Assembly: GCA_965214305.1 (NCBI GenBank)
Contig: OZ243949.1
Coordinates: forward strand, 2,170,001 to 2,234,000
Reading direction: 5' to 3'
From: Azophilus sp965214305
Lineage (GTDB): Bacteria > Pseudomonadota > Gammaproteobacteria > Pseudomonadales > Azotimanducaceae
DNA: 64,000 nt
This document shows positions 1-9,227 of this stretch, in pieces. The notes beneath the pieces are model-generated. The model saw only the letters and a list, made by a program, of their open reading frames with translations, made no database searches and had not been told where the DNA came from. Position 1 is the first letter of the stretch. Every line of letters starts with the position of its first letter. The translations under genes and the position numbers were made by a program.

Positions 1-72
1 CGCAAAAATTTGATGGATTTCGGGCGACAAGGAATGCGCCACGGGGTTGCCAATGACCGCGTATCGGTCCAT
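1..72 (-). CDS. aroE: Shikimate dehydrogenase, N-terminal fragment (cut by window edge)
   Basis: Only the first 24 codons are inside the window. They read MDRYAVIGNPVAHSLSPEIH and onward, which contains the conserved N-terminal Y-x-V-x-G-N-P-x-x-H-S-x-S-P-x-x-H shikimate-binding motif of AroE. The enzyme reduces 3-dehydroshikimate to shikimate with NADPH in the aromatic amino acid pathway. The ATG is at 70-72 on the reverse strand, 26 bases after the tsaC stop codon, so it is probably the distal gene of the dprA-purE-tsaC run. Grouping of dprA, tsaC and aroE is common in gammaproteobacteria. Confidence 0.85.
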   Translation of the reverse strand, partial: MDRYAVIGNPVAHSLSPEIHQIFA

Positions 73-98
73 CAGCGCTGAGATAGGCGGGCCGGCCA

Positions 99-680
99 CT
101 AACGCAATACCTGGCCATCAAGGGTGCGCAACTCACTCGGACGATTGCGCGCCATCGTGCGGCCGGGAACCACATAGTCCACGCTGGCATGAAAACAGCG
201 CCGCACCCGCAGCTCGCTCGCGGTGCTCGGCCGGCCGGAGGGGTTGGCGGAAGTCGATACCAGGGGGCCCCCGAAAGCAGCACAGATGGCCCGTGCCTGA
301 ACGTGCCCCGGCACCCGTATTGCCACCCGGCTTTGCCCATGCCGGGCATTGCCACTGATCCACCAGGGGAAGCGGCTGTTCGGCACCAGCCAGCTCACAG
401 CAGCGGGCCAGCTCGACTCAACCCGCGCCCGCTGGGCGCTGGGCAGGACACCCAGCTCCGGTTCAAAAAAAGCGGCACGGGCGCCGATAACAATCAACCC
501 CTTCGCCGGGTCGCGATTTTTAACCGCAAGCAAGCGCGCCACGGCGCGCGCATTGAATGGATCGCACGCCAACCCCCAAACACCCTCAGTGGCATGCGCC
601 ACCAACCCGCCGCCGCGCAGATGCCGGGCGGCGATACGAACGTGAAATTCGTTGACGGCAGCTTGTTCGGCCACGCGCAC
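99..680 (-). CDS. tsaC: Threonylcarbamoyl-AMP synthase (YrdC/Sua5 family)
   Basis: The 193-residue protein is a single YrdC domain. TsaC makes threonylcarbamoyl-adenylate from threonine, bicarbonate and ATP, the first step of the t6A modification at tRNA position 37. Family features are the early G-G-x-x-x-x-x-T-E-x-V-x-G-L stretch (GGLVAHATEGVWGLACD), the KNRDPAKGLIVI lysine/arginine patch and the late STSANPSG motif. It lacks the extra C-terminal domain of Sua5, so the short TsaC form fits. It begins 9 bases after purE ends and is followed by aroE, suggesting cotranscription. Confidence 0.93.
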   Translation of the reverse strand: MRVAEQAAVNEFHVRIAARHLRGGGLVAHATEGVWGLACDPFNARAVARLLAVKNRDPAKGLIVIGARAAFFEPELGVLPSAQRARVESSWPAAVSWLVPNSRFPWWISGNARHGQSRVAIRVPGHVQARAICAAFGGPLVSTSANPSGRPSTASELRVRRCFHASVDYVVPGRTMARNRPSELRTLDGQVLR

Positions 681-689
681 AGTCGGCGC

Positions 690-1190
690 TCAGCACCGCA
701 ACTCCGCCTGCAACCGCTCGTTTTGCGCCTTGATCTTGGCACGATTCTCGGCCCGGTCTTGCTCAAGCCCGGTAGTGAGGGCCGCGTCCTTAACCGCAAG
801 CATTTGGGCAGCGAGGTAGCCGGCATTGCGCGCCCCGGCCTTGCCCACCGCCACGGTGGCCACGGGAATGCCGCCGGGCATCTGTACCGTGGCCAACAAG
901 GCGTCAAAACCACTTAAAGGCCCGCTATCGATTGGCACACCGATGACCGGTCGCACCGTATGGGCGGCCACCGCGCCGGCCAGATGCGCGGCCATACCGG
1001 CACCACAGACAAAGGCCGCGCAACCGCGGTTGACCGCATCGGCGACATAGGCGGCGGTCGCCTCCGGCGTGCGGTGCGCCGATGCAATACGCACCTCGTT
1101 GTCTATGCCCAAACGATCCAACACGGCCGCACAATTTTGCATAACCGGCCAGTCCGATTCGGATCCCATTAGAACGGCTACAAAGCTCAC
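690..1190 (-). CDS. purE: N5-carboxyaminoimidazole ribonucleotide mutase
   Basis: The 166-residue protein has the class I PurE signature: MGSESDWPVM near the N-terminus, SAHRTPE, and the GAGMAAHLAG substrate loop. It converts N5-CAIR to 4-carboxy-5-aminoimidazole ribonucleotide in de novo purine synthesis. Its usual partner purK is not adjacent; instead it sits between dprA (21-base gap) and tsaC (9-base gap). Two short parts of the C-terminus are rich in Lys/Glu/Arg, as is usual for the terminal helix of the octamer. Confidence 0.95.
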   Translation of the reverse strand: MSFVAVLMGSESDWPVMQNCAAVLDRLGIDNEVRIASAHRTPEATAAYVADAVNRGCAAFVCGAGMAAHLAGAVAAHTVRPVIGVPIDSGPLSGFDALLATVQMPGGIPVATVAVGKAGARNAGYLAAQMLAVKDAALTTGLEQDRAENRAKIKAQNERLQAELRC

Positions 1191-1211
1191 AAAAGCCTCC
1201 GGGTTTCGGTT

Positions 1212-2228
1212 TCAGCGAGGGACGCGAATATACCCGTCGGAAGTTAGGCGAACAAATCCGGCCAGCTCCAGCTGCACCAAAGCGGCCAAGACGGCATCGG
1301 CCGACATGCCAAGCGTCTGAGCGATGGCATCCGGCGAGGCCTGCAAATTCGTCACCGCCTTGTACACCGGCACCAATTCCGCGGGTGGCGGCGGTGGCGG
1401 CTCGCGTTCGGCAACGCTGTAGCCGAGTTCCGCCAAAACATCGCCCGCATCCTCCACCAGGGCCGCGCCCTGCTTGATAAGCCAGTGGCAGCCCTCGCTC
1501 AACGGGCTGTCCACCGCGCCCGGCACCGCCATCACGTCACGCCCCTGCTCGCCCGCCATGCGGGCGGTAATCAACGAACCGCTGCGACGGCTGGCCTCGA
1601 TCACCACCACCCCCTCGCAAAGCCCGCTAATCAGTCGGTTACGCTCCGGAAAGTGCCCCTTGAACGGGGCGGCGTCGGGAACATACTCGCTCAACACCGC
1701 GCCGCCGGATTCGATGATGCGTTCGGCCAGGCCACGATGCCTGCGCGGATAGATGTCCAACAAGCCGCTGCCCAAAATAGCCCAGGTGGCGCCGGCGGCA
1801 CCCGCCAAAGCGCCCCGGTGCGCCGCGCCGTCTATGCCAAACGCCAGCCCGGAAACCAGGGTGGCACCCTGGAGAGCCAGTGCGCGGCCCAAGGATTCGG
1901 CCATTTGCAAGCCCCGACGGGTTGCCATCCGTGCGCCAACAATGGCCACCCAGGCACCGACGCCGGGCTCCGGATTGCCCCGGTAAAAAAGCGCCAGAGG
2001 CGGATCCGGAATGTGCCGTAAGGGTTCCGGGAACGCATCGTCCTCAAGGGTTGTGTATTGAATCGAAGCGGCGCGCAGCCGCTCCACCGGCCAAGGCGGG
2101 GGCTTGCCGTGTCGGGCAAAGGCCGCAACCGGGTCACCGGCTTGCGCCAGCCAAGCCCGCACCTCGCGCCTTGTGCCCTGTTGGCAGAGATACAAAAGCG
2201 CCTCGGAGGCCGAAAGAGATTGCGCCAT
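1212..2228 (-). CDS. dprA: DNA-processing protein DprA (Smf)
   Basis: The 338-residue protein has an N-terminal helical region, a central Rossmann-like DprA domain (about residues 60-275) and a C-terminal winged-helix domain (about 285-335). Core signatures include VAIVGARMATRRG, SGLAFGIDGAAHRGAL, the PFKGHFPERNRLISGL stretch and SGSLITARMAGEQGRDVMAVPG. DprA loads RecA on incoming single-stranded DNA in natural transformation. A proline run (about residues 283-288) links the last two domains. It is the first gene of a minus-strand run ending in aroE and diverges from def. Confidence 0.95.
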   Translation of the reverse strand: MAQSLSASEALLYLCQQGTRREVRAWLAQAGDPVAAFARHGKPPPWPVERLRAASIQYTTLEDDAFPEPLRHIPDPPLALFYRGNPEPGVGAWVAIVGARMATRRGLQMAESLGRALALQGATLVSGLAFGIDGAAHRGALAGAAGATWAILGSGLLDIYPRRHRGLAERIIESGGAVLSEYVPDAAPFKGHFPERNRLISGLCEGVVVIEASRRSGSLITARMAGEQGRDVMAVPGAVDSPLSEGCHWLIKQGAALVEDAGDVLAELGYSVAEREPPPPPPAELVPVYKAVTNLQASPDAIAQTLGMSADAVLAALVQLELAGFVRLTSDGYIRVPR

Positions 2229-2361
2229 GTCGGGTTGCGCTCAGCCACGTCTTGCAAAGCGCACAGATATGCCCGGGGCCGCGAGCAAAAAATAGCGGCC
2301 ATCGCCGCTTTGCCATGTGCGCCTTTCGCTCGCCGTCCCGCAATCCGCAAACGCGGTGCTC

Positions 2362-2367
2362 TATAAT
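2362..2367 (+). promoter_or_regulatory. Candidate -10 element ahead of def
   Basis: A perfect TATAAT hexamer lies 35 bases before the def start codon in the dprA-def divergent region. I see no convincing -35 hexamer at the usual 16-18 base spacing, so this is only a candidate for the promoter of def-fmt-rsmB-trkA. Confidence 0.45.
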
Positions 2368-2402
2368 GGTGGCCAACGCTTGGCGACAACCCGCTGCAAA
2401 CC

Positions 2403-2891
2403 ATGCCGCTGTTAAACATACTGAAGTACCCGGATCCGCGGCTGCGCACCAAGGCAAAACCCGTGCAAGCCGTGGACGACGGGGTCCGTGAACTCATCGA
2501 TAACATGCTGGAAACCATGTATGCCGCGCCCGGCATTGGTCTGGCGGCGAGCCAGGTGGATGTACACCAGCGCATCATCGTAATCGACGTTTCCGAGGAA
2601 AGGGATGAACCCCGGGTGTTCATCAACCCGGAGTTGTCGTTGTCGGGCGAGCGCGTCGAAAGCAACGAGGGCTGCCTATCGGTACCCGGCTTCTATGAAC
2701 CGGTGATACGCCGCGAACACGCCAAGGTAGAGGCCCTTGACCGCAACGGTGAGCCGTTCACCCTGGAGGCAAGCGGCCTGCTAGCGGTGTGCATTCAGCA
2801 TGAGTGCGACCATCTTGAGGGGCGGCTGTTTGTTGACCGTCTTTCCAACCTTAAGCGCAACCGCATACGCAAAAAACTGAAGCGGCCTTGA
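2403..2891 (+). CDS. def: Peptide deformylase
   Basis: At 162 residues it has the usual length. All three metal-site motifs are present: GIGLAASQ (motif 1), EGCLSVP with the cysteine ligand (motif 2) and QHECDHLEG with the two histidine ligands and catalytic glutamate (motif 3). It removes the N-formyl group from nascent proteins. It is first in a plus-strand operon with fmt, which adds that formyl group to initiator tRNA, so the order def-fmt-rsmB is functionally coherent. Confidence 0.97.
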   Translation: MPLLNILKYPDPRLRTKAKPVQAVDDGVRELIDNMLETMYAAPGIGLAASQVDVHQRIIVIDVSEERDEPRVFINPELSLSGERVESNEGCLSVPGFYEPVIRREHAKVEALDRNGEPFTLEASGLLAVCIQHECDHLEGRLFVDRLSNLKRNRIRKKLKRP

Positions 2892-2927
2892 TCGACGGCG
2901 ACCCATCCCCGCCAAGCCAACACCGTC

Positions 2928-3857
2928 ATGACGACACTCGCCTTTGCCGGCACCCCAGGTTTTGCCGCCCAGATCCTCGAACAACTGCTCGGCAACGGTT
3001 CCCGACCGGAACTGGTGCTGTCGCAGCCCGACCGGCGTGCCGGTCGAGGCAGAAAAGCGGTGCCCAGCGCTGTCAAGCAGGCGGCTTTGGCGGCCACTCT
3101 GCCCGTCGCAACCCCCGCTCGCGCCACCGATATTCAGCCGGTTCTGGCCTCCGCCAATGCCGATGTTCTGGTAGTCGTGGCCTACGGACTGATATTGCCC
3201 GCTGCGGCTCTGGCACAGCCAAGGCTAGGCTGCATCAATGTACACGCCTCATTGCTGCCCCGCTGGCGAGGGGCCGCGCCTATTGAGCGGGCGCTGATGG
3301 CGGGCGACACGGAAACCGGAATATCGATCATGAAGATGGACGAGGGCCTCGACACCGGCCCGGTTTTTCGCCAAGCGCGCCTGCCAATCGGTGCCCGTAC
3401 AACGGGCTTGGATTTGCATGGCGCGCTCGCCGAACTCGGTGGCGAACTGCTGCTGGCGGTGCTGTCCGAAATCGGCACGCTGAAGCCCGAGGCCCAAACC
3501 GGCACCGCAACCCGGGCACTCAAAATTAGCCGCAACGACAGCATTCCCGATTGGGGGCGACGCGCAGACGAACTCGACCGCCGCATCCGCGCCCTGGCGC
3601 ATCGGGCGCCCGTTTTTGCCCATCTAAACGGCACCCGGGTGCAATTGCTATCGGCAACACCGCTTGAGCGCCCCACAGCAGCCGAGCCGGGAACCATTGT
3701 TGAATCCGGCAAACGAGAAATCCTCGTCGCCTGCGGTTCCGGCCTGCTGTCTCTAGACAGCCTAAAAGTGGTCCGCGGCAAAGGCCGTACAATGGCGGCC
3801 GCCGATGCGCGCAACGGCTTCCCTAACCTGTTCTTTGCCGGAGCGCGTTTTCAGTGA
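2928..3857 (+). CDS. fmt: Methionyl-tRNA formyltransferase
   Basis: The 309-residue protein matches Fmt: N-terminal Rossmann-type formyltransferase domain (LAFAGTPGFAAQILE; NVHASLLPRWRGAAPIERALMAGD with the catalytic Asn/His/Asp region) and a C-terminal OB-like domain (about 200-309). It formylates Met-tRNAfMet using 10-formyl-THF. It starts 36 bases after def. Its stop codon overlaps the rsmB start in GTGA, indicating translational coupling. Confidence 0.97.
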   Translation: MTTLAFAGTPGFAAQILEQLLGNGSRPELVLSQPDRRAGRGRKAVPSAVKQAALAATLPVATPARATDIQPVLASANADVLVVVAYGLILPAAALAQPRLGCINVHASLLPRWRGAAPIERALMAGDTETGISIMKMDEGLDTGPVFRQARLPIGARTTGLDLHGALAELGGELLLAVLSEIGTLKPEAQTGTATRALKISRNDSIPDWGRRADELDRRIRALAHRAPVFAHLNGTRVQLLSATPLERPTAAEPGTIVESGKREILVACGSGLLSLDSLKVVRGKGRTMAAADARNGFPNLFFAGARFQ

Positions 3858-5278
3858 GCCGCAAGCCGCGCTCGCGGGCCACGCGGGCCGCCGGCGCGGG
3901 CGCGGCGCACCGAGCGGGGCCGCGCTCAGCGGGCAACGCCAAGGCAGACGCCCAAACCCGGGCCGCCCATCAAGTGTTGCCGAAGACGGGGGCGGGCAAC
4001 ACAGCGGCTGTGCGTGGTCGCGCCGATTCTTCCGCCCGAGCCCGGGCCGCGCGCAACCTCAAGGCGATCCTTTCCGGGCGACGCACCACCGACTGGGCGA
4101 CCGGCACGCCCAATCAATCGAGCCTGAGCCTGGAGCTCACCTACGGCTGCTTGCGCCACTACTTCGCGCTGGCCGAGCAAATCAACACCCTGCTCGCCAA
4201 GCCGCTACGCGACCAAGACCAAGATCTTTACGGCCTGTTGCTGGTTGGCGCCTATCAACTGCAACATACCCGTATTCCACCGCACGCCGCCCTAAATGAA
4301 ACCGTCTCGGCCACTGAGCAGCTCCGCAAGGCTTGGGCCAAAGGGCTCATCAACGCCGTGTTGCGCAAATTGCCCGGCGACCCGCCAGCGGCGGCAACGA
4401 ATCACCCGGACTGGCTACGGCAAAGGCTCAATGACGAGTACGGTGCCGACGCGGGGGCGCTGATGGCTGCGAACAACAGCCGCGGCCCTCTATGCCTGCG
4501 CATCAACACAAGCAAAATAGCGCCGGCCGACTATCGACGAAGGCTGGATGCCGAAGGCATCGGGTACGCCCGTTCGTGGCCGGAGAACGCCCTGATCCTC
4601 AATGCGCCGCAGCCGGCAGCGTCCCTGCCCGGGTTCAACGCGGGTTGGGTCGCCGTTCAGGACATTGCCGCGCAACTCGCCTTGCGGCCCCTGCTTGATC
4701 GAGCCGCCCCGGGGCAACGCCTGCTTGACGCCTGCGCCGCCCCCGGCGGCAAGCTCTTCGGGTTAATCGAAGCGCGGACGGGCTTGGCCATTACAGCCAT
4801 CGACAATGCCCCCAAACGGCTCGATACCCTGCGGGAAATCGCGCATCGATTGGGGCACGAGCAATTCGATTGCCTGGCTGCCGATGCCGGCAGCCTGGAC
4901 TGGTGGGACGGGAAACCCTTCGACCTGGTGCTCCTTGATGCCCCCTGTTCCGGCACCGGCACCCTGCGCCGCCACCCGGAAATCAAGGTGCTTCGCGGAC
5001 CCGCGGACATCAGGCGCAGCGCCCGAAAACAGGCCGCTTTGTTGACAAATCTATGGTACAGCCTGCGTCCGGGCGGTACGCTACTTTATTGCACCTGTTC
5101 GATACTTTCCGAGGAGAACGATCAAGTGGTAGCCGCATTTTTGAGCAAGCGGTCGGACGCACATGCCGGTGCCATCGGGCTGCCCACGGGCCGCGCCACC
5201 CGCCACGGCTGGCAACTGCTGCCGCTGGATCCGGCCACGGACGGCCTCTACGTCGCCGCCATCGAGAAGCGCCGTTGA
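3854..5278 (+). CDS. rsmB: 16S rRNA m5C967 methyltransferase
   Basis: A 474-residue RsmB/Sun protein: N-terminal NusB-like RNA-binding domain (about 50-190; SLSLELTYGCLRHYF, LLVGAYQLQHTRIPPHAALNE) and C-terminal SAM-dependent domain with DACAAPGGK (SAM motif), LDAPCSGTGT and the catalytic-cysteine CTCS motif. It methylates C967 of 16S rRNA. The first 50 residues are unusually Arg/Ala-rich and probably unstructured. The GTG start overlaps the fmt stop, and its own stop TGA overlaps the trkA TTG start. Confidence 0.95.
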   Translation: MSRKPRSRATRAAGAGAAHRAGPRSAGNAKADAQTRAAHQVLPKTGAGNTAAVRGRADSSARARAARNLKAILSGRRTTDWATGTPNQSSLSLELTYGCLRHYFALAEQINTLLAKPLRDQDQDLYGLLLVGAYQLQHTRIPPHAALNETVSATEQLRKAWAKGLINAVLRKLPGDPPAAATNHPDWLRQRLNDEYGADAGALMAANNSRGPLCLRINTSKIAPADYRRRLDAEGIGYARSWPENALILNAPQPAASLPGFNAGWVAVQDIAAQLALRPLLDRAAPGQRLLDACAAPGGKLFGLIEARTGLAITAIDNAPKRLDTLREIAHRLGHEQFDCLAADAGSLDWWDGKPFDLVLLDAPCSGTGTLRRHPEIKVLRGPADIRRSARKQAALLTNLWYSLRPGGTLLYCTCSILSEENDQVVAAFLSKRSDAHAGAIGLPTGRATRHGWQLLPLDPATDGLYVAAIEKRR

Positions 5279-6648
5279 AAATTCTGATACTGGGCGGTGG
5301 CAAGGTGGGCGGCACACTCGCCGAGCACCTCGCCAACGAAGCATTCGACATCACCGTGGTTGACACCGACCGGGCGCGCCTGCGGGAGTTGCGCGACCGG
5401 CTCGACATTCAAACCGTGACCGGCTGGGCGTCCCATCCCTATGTGCTGCGGGATGCCGGCGCGGAAGACGCCGACATGCTGATCGCCGTGACCGGCAGCG
5501 ATGAGGTCAACATGGTCGCCTGCCAAGTTTGCTATTCGACCTTCCGCACCCACACCAAAATCGCCCGGGTGCGCTCCGCCGCCTATCTGAGCAACGACTA
5601 CTTTTTCTCCAAGGAGCACCTGCCCATCGACGTGCTCATCAACCCCGAGCAGGTGGTCACCGACCAGATTCAGCAATTACTGGAAAACCCCGGCGCGCTC
5701 CAAGTGCTGGATTTCGCCGAGGGCAAGGTGAAACTGGTGGCGGTGCGCACCGGAGCAGGCAGCCCGCTGGTCGGCAAGGAACTGCGGCTTGTGCGCGAAC
5801 AGCTCCCCAACGTCAACACCAGGGTGGCCGCGATTTTTCGCAAGGGGCAAGCCGTACCGCCCATTGGCGACACCATCATCGAAGCGGATGACGAAGTGTT
5901 TTTCATCGCCGCGGCCGGCCACATCAACGCGGTTATGGCCGGCTTGCATGAGGTGGAGCGCGCCTTCAAGCGCATCACTATCGCCGGCGGCGGGCAAATC
6001 GGCGAACGGCTGGCGCGGGCCATCGAGCCCTATTTCTCGGTGAAGCTGCTGGAACGGGACGAACGGCGCTGCGCCGAACTCGGGGAATCGCTGCACCGCA
6101 CCCTGGTTCTGCAAGGCAACGCCACCGATCGGGAATTGCTGATCGACGAGAACATCGACCAATGCGACGCCTTCTGTGCCGTCACCGATGACGACGAAGT
6201 GAATATTATGTCGTCGCTCATGGCCAAACGGCTCGGGGTGCGTCGGGTTATGACGCTAATCGGCAAAACGGCCTATGTTGACCTGGTGCAGGGCGGCGAT
6301 ATCGACATCGCCATTTCGCCGCAACAGGCAACCACCTCCAGCCTGCTAACCCATGTGCGGCGCGGTGATGTCGCCCGGGTACATAGCCTAAGACGCGGCG
6401 CCGCCGAGGCGATGGAAACGGTTGCGCACGGCGATGCAAACAATTCCAAGGTGGTGGGGCGGCGGGTGAAGGAAATCGAACTGCCGCCGGGAACGACCAT
6501 CGGTGCGCTGGTACGCGGTGACAACGTTCTTGTTGCCTTGGGCGAGGAAGTGGTGTGCTCCGAAGATCATGTGATCCTTTTTCTGACCGATAAGCGGCAA
6601 CTCGGCAAGGTCGAACGGCTCTTTCAGGTCGGGTTCACTTTCTTCTAG
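5275..6648 (+). CDS. trkA: Trk potassium transport regulatory subunit TrkA
   Basis: I place the start at TTG 5275, overlapping the rsmB stop (TTGA). This gives 457 residues beginning LKILILGGGKVGG, a length that matches E. coli TrkA. The protein has two RCK units, each with an NAD(H)-binding Rossmann domain (GGGKVGGTLAEHLA at the start; GGGQIGERLARAIE near the middle) and a TrkA-C domain. It is the cytoplasmic gating ring of the Trk potassium uptake channel. The open frame extends further upstream inside rsmB, but that extension has no homology to the family. trkH follows after a repeat-filled 309-base gap. Confidence 0.95.
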   Translation: MKILILGGGKVGGTLAEHLANEAFDITVVDTDRARLRELRDRLDIQTVTGWASHPYVLRDAGAEDADMLIAVTGSDEVNMVACQVCYSTFRTHTKIARVRSAAYLSNDYFFSKEHLPIDVLINPEQVVTDQIQQLLENPGALQVLDFAEGKVKLVAVRTGAGSPLVGKELRLVREQLPNVNTRVAAIFRKGQAVPPIGDTIIEADDEVFFIAAAGHINAVMAGLHEVERAFKRITIAGGGQIGERLARAIEPYFSVKLLERDERRCAELGESLHRTLVLQGNATDRELLIDENIDQCDAFCAVTDDDEVNIMSSLMAKRLGVRRVMTLIGKTAYVDLVQGGDIDIAISPQQATTSSLLTHVRRGDVARVHSLRRGAAEAMETVAHGDANNSKVVGRRVKEIELPPGTTIGALVRGDNVLVALGEEVVCSEDHVILFLTDKRQLGKVERLFQVGFTFF

Positions 6649-6739
6649 TGTACTGTCCCCCACCCATGCATGCATGAATGAACGTGGCGAGGTCGGCAAG
6701 AATAGCGGAAACTCCGGGTGCCGGGCTGGTGCCTGGGCC

Positions 6740-6930
6740 GCGACTTCCGGAGGCAGAGGCTCCTAGGAGCCTGCGCCGCAGGAATTCACGGCTGCAAATC
6801 CGCTTCCGCTCGCCCCTTTGAACGTTCGATTTCGTCAAATATGGCTCGATATTCGCCTCAATCGCCCGTCCAAAGGGACGGCGGCATCGAATTTTCGCTT
6901 TCGCGACTTCCTGCGGCGCAGGCTCCTAGG
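6740..6930. repeat. R1 repeat, long copy between trkA and trkH
   Basis: This is one of the two longest copies of the R1 family. It begins with CGACTTCCGGAGGCAGAGGC, has TCCTAGGAGCC next to it, contains an internal segment (GAACGTTCGATTTCG, GGCTCGATATTCGCC, CCGTCCAAAGGGACGG) and ends with GGCGCAGGCTCCTAGG. The reverse complement matches the copy at 46535-46678 over most of its length. It fills most of the 309-base trkA-trkH gap. I see no gene in that gap. Confidence 0.75.
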
Positions 6931-6957
6931 TCAGTTTGGTAGAAAACGTCTTTAGCC

Positions 6958-8403
6958 GTGCATCTTCCCGTCATATTGCGCGTTACCGGCATCCTGTTGT
7001 CGTTGTTCAGCCTGGCGTTGCTGATGCCGGTCGTCGTGGCCGTCATCTTCGGCGAAGATACCATCCAAACCTTCGTTATCGCCTTTGCCATTACCGCGTT
7101 GAGCGGCCTTGCGCTCTGGCTACCCAATCGCACGGATCGGGATCTGCGCGCGGGCGATGGCTTTATGATAACCGCCCTGTTCTACGTTGGGCTGGGGTTG
7201 TTCGGCGCACTGCCCATCTACCTCGCCGACAGCGTCGCGCTGAGTTTCACCGATGCGGCCTTTGAATCGCTGTCTGGGCTCACCACCACCGGCGCTACCG
7301 TCATCACCGGCCTTGATGATCTACCGAAATCCGTCCTGTTCTACCGTCAACTCCTGCAATGGTACGGCGGCATGGGCATTATCGTGTTGGCGGTGGCCAT
7401 TCTGCCGATGCTCGGCATTGGCGGCATGCAACTGTATCGGGCGGAATCACCCGGGCCGGTCAAAGACAAGAAACTAACGCCGCGCATCACCGAAACCGCC
7501 AAAGCGCTTTGGTATCTCTATCTCGGCCTGACGGTTACCTGCGCGCTGGCCTATGGGCTGGCGGGCATGAATTGGTTCGACGCCATCTGCCACAGCTTCT
7601 CAACGGTAGCCATCGGCGGTTTTTCGACGCACGACGCCAGCATCGGCTATTTCAACAGCCCCGCCATCGAGGGCGTCGCAATCTTCTTTATGGTGCTGTC
7701 GGGCATTAATTTCGGGCTGCATTTTGTGGTTTGGAATCGTAAAAACCCGCTGCTGTACGGGCAGGACATCGAGCTGCGCATGTATCTCTTTGTGCTCGCC
7801 GCAGTGGCCCTGGCTGTTTGTGTCGTGCTCATCGCGCATCCGGGCTCGGAAGCATCGCCCATCCGCCACGGCATCTTTCAAGCGGTATCGATCACCACGA
7901 CAACGGGCTACAGCACGCGGGATTTCAGCGCTTGGCCGTCCGTCGCACCGGTTTTGCTGTTGTTTGCGGCTTTCGTCGGTGGTTGCGCCGGTTCCACCGC
8001 CGGGGGCATCAAGATGATCCGGGTGTTGCTGATCTTCCGGCAATGTCTGCGTGAGATTCGACGCTTGATCCATCCAAACGGCGTCTTTCCCCTGAAACTC
8101 GGCAAACGCAAGGTGCCGGAACGGGTGGCGGATGCCGTTTGGAGCTTCTTTTCGGCCTATGTGATCATCTTTCTGACGATGGTCTGCCTAGTGATGGCGA
8201 TTTCCAACCTCGACTTCAAAACGGCGTTTTCGGCTGTCGCCGCCTGCCTCAACAATTTGGGCCCCGGACTTGGTGAGGTGGCACTGAATTACCGTGCGCT
8301 ACCCGATGCCGTAACCTGGCTGCTGATGTTCGCCATGTTGCTCGGGCGATTGGAGATCTTCACGTTGATCGTGCTGTTCTCACCAACATTTTGGCGGCGT
8401 TGA
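6958..8403 (+). CDS. trkH: Trk potassium uptake channel TrkH
   Basis: The 481-residue integral membrane protein has repeated membrane helices. Selectivity-filter-like pore loops are visible, for example SLSGLTTTGATV, HSFSTVAIGGFSTHD, SITTTTGYSTRDF and a degenerate fourth around CLNNLGPGLGEV. It forms the potassium-conducting dimer that TrkA gates. It starts at GTG 6958, just after the R1 repeat. The separation from trkA by a repeat suggests that the two may be transcribed separately here. Confidence 0.95.
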   Translation: MHLPVILRVTGILLSLFSLALLMPVVVAVIFGEDTIQTFVIAFAITALSGLALWLPNRTDRDLRAGDGFMITALFYVGLGLFGALPIYLADSVALSFTDAAFESLSGLTTTGATVITGLDDLPKSVLFYRQLLQWYGGMGIIVLAVAILPMLGIGGMQLYRAESPGPVKDKKLTPRITETAKALWYLYLGLTVTCALAYGLAGMNWFDAICHSFSTVAIGGFSTHDASIGYFNSPAIEGVAIFFMVLSGINFGLHFVVWNRKNPLLYGQDIELRMYLFVLAAVALAVCVVLIAHPGSEASPIRHGIFQAVSITTTTGYSTRDFSAWPSVAPVLLLFAAFVGGCAGSTAGGIKMIRVLLIFRQCLREIRRLIHPNGVFPLKLGKRKVPERVADAVWSFFSAYVIIFLTMVCLVMAISNLDFKTAFSAVAACLNNLGPGLGEVALNYRALPDAVTWLLMFAMLLGRLEIFTLIVLFSPTFWRR

Positions 8404-8493
8404 CGCTTTGGTGTCCGGTCTATGGCGACTCCGAGAGCGGGCTTGCGGTGTTGCGAGTTCTCAATGTTGACGCGCGCAACGCGACCAGCCGGA

Positions 8494-8660
8494 TTGAGGG
8501 GAACTGGCCGACGGCGGCGCGCCGTCTTCTTTTGTCAACGAATTGATCGGAGAGGGATACGATGTCGAGATATTCGGTCGCCCGCCGGAGGGCGATGCGA
8601 CATGTCCGAGGTGTGAGACAGGAAAGTTACTTCGTTGGAAAAATCGCAAAGTCGTGCATC
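8494..8660 (+). pseudogene. Remnant of a UvrD-like helicase C-terminus with zinc ribbon
   Basis: One frame reads GELADGGAPSSFVNELIGEG followed by YDVEIFGRPPEGDATCPRC and ETGKLLRWKN. I recall this pattern from the C-terminal tail of UvrD/helicase IV-like proteins, which ends in a topoisomerase-type zinc ribbon. A stop codon precedes it in frame, the second cysteine pair is missing and the helicase core is absent. It is therefore a decayed fragment. Attribution is from memory of the family and only moderately sure. Confidence 0.4.
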
Positions 8661-8813
8661 GGTTGAAATCGATTGCATCCGCCTGGCCGGTGGGCGGCCC
8701 GATCTTGAAACCAGTGACCGGGCAAATCGCTTGATCGAATGCGGGCTGTCCGTTTTGGATGCGGCGGCCCGGTCTTTACTTGAACAAAACCCGCCACGGC
8801 GGCCTGTGCCGTG

Positions 8814-9173
8814 TCAACAGGCGGGGTGTTGGCTTGAAGCCGCCCTCTTCCTTCGCAAGGGCGCTGCGGCTTGCGTCCGGCTACTGGATGCTGCCGTCGC
8901 GCCCCACGCGTTGACGCTCGCGCAGCCCTTGCCGCCCATGAACAGGAAGTAGGCGCTGCCTCTGTGCGTATAGTCCCTATCGCTTTGCGGTTCTATGACC
9001 ATTACTACCAGCTCACCGGGGCCTTGTTGGGCATTGCTGGCATTGCGGTTGCTCCAGATGTGAGCACTAGCCTTGGGGCGCACCTCGATGATGTTCTCGC
9101 CGAGCACACTGCCGCCGAGGCTGAAGGAGTTGCGACCACCGAATACATCCGCAACCCGATCCGCCTCCTTCAT
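8814..9173 (-). CDS. Hypothetical protein (doubtful)
   Basis: A 119-residue reading frame starts at ATG 9173, with GGAAGGGG about 9 bases upstream. The first 85 residues (KEADRVADVFGGRNSFSLGG and onward) look like ordinary protein; the tail becomes Ala/Ser/Arg-rich and may be noise. I do not recognise a family. It lies in degraded DNA between trkH and the exonuclease, next to a solo insertion-sequence end, so it may itself be a remnant. Confidence 0.3.
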   Translation of the reverse strand: MKEADRVADVFGGRNSFSLGGSVLGENIIEVRPKASAHIWSNRNASNAQQGPGELVVMVIEPQSDRDYTHRGSAYFLFMGGKGCASVNAWGATAASSSRTQAAAPLRRKRAASSQHPAC

Positions 9174-9227
9174 GCTCAAAACCCCTTCCCGAAACGCCAA
9201 AACACAACCCCCGCACAAGGCAAAAAG

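Noticed and set aside
5053..5274. Upstream extension of trkA to 531 codons
   Set aside because: The extension overlaps rsmB coding sequence and lacks TrkA similarity; TTG 5275 gives the family length and starts directly with the Rossmann motif.
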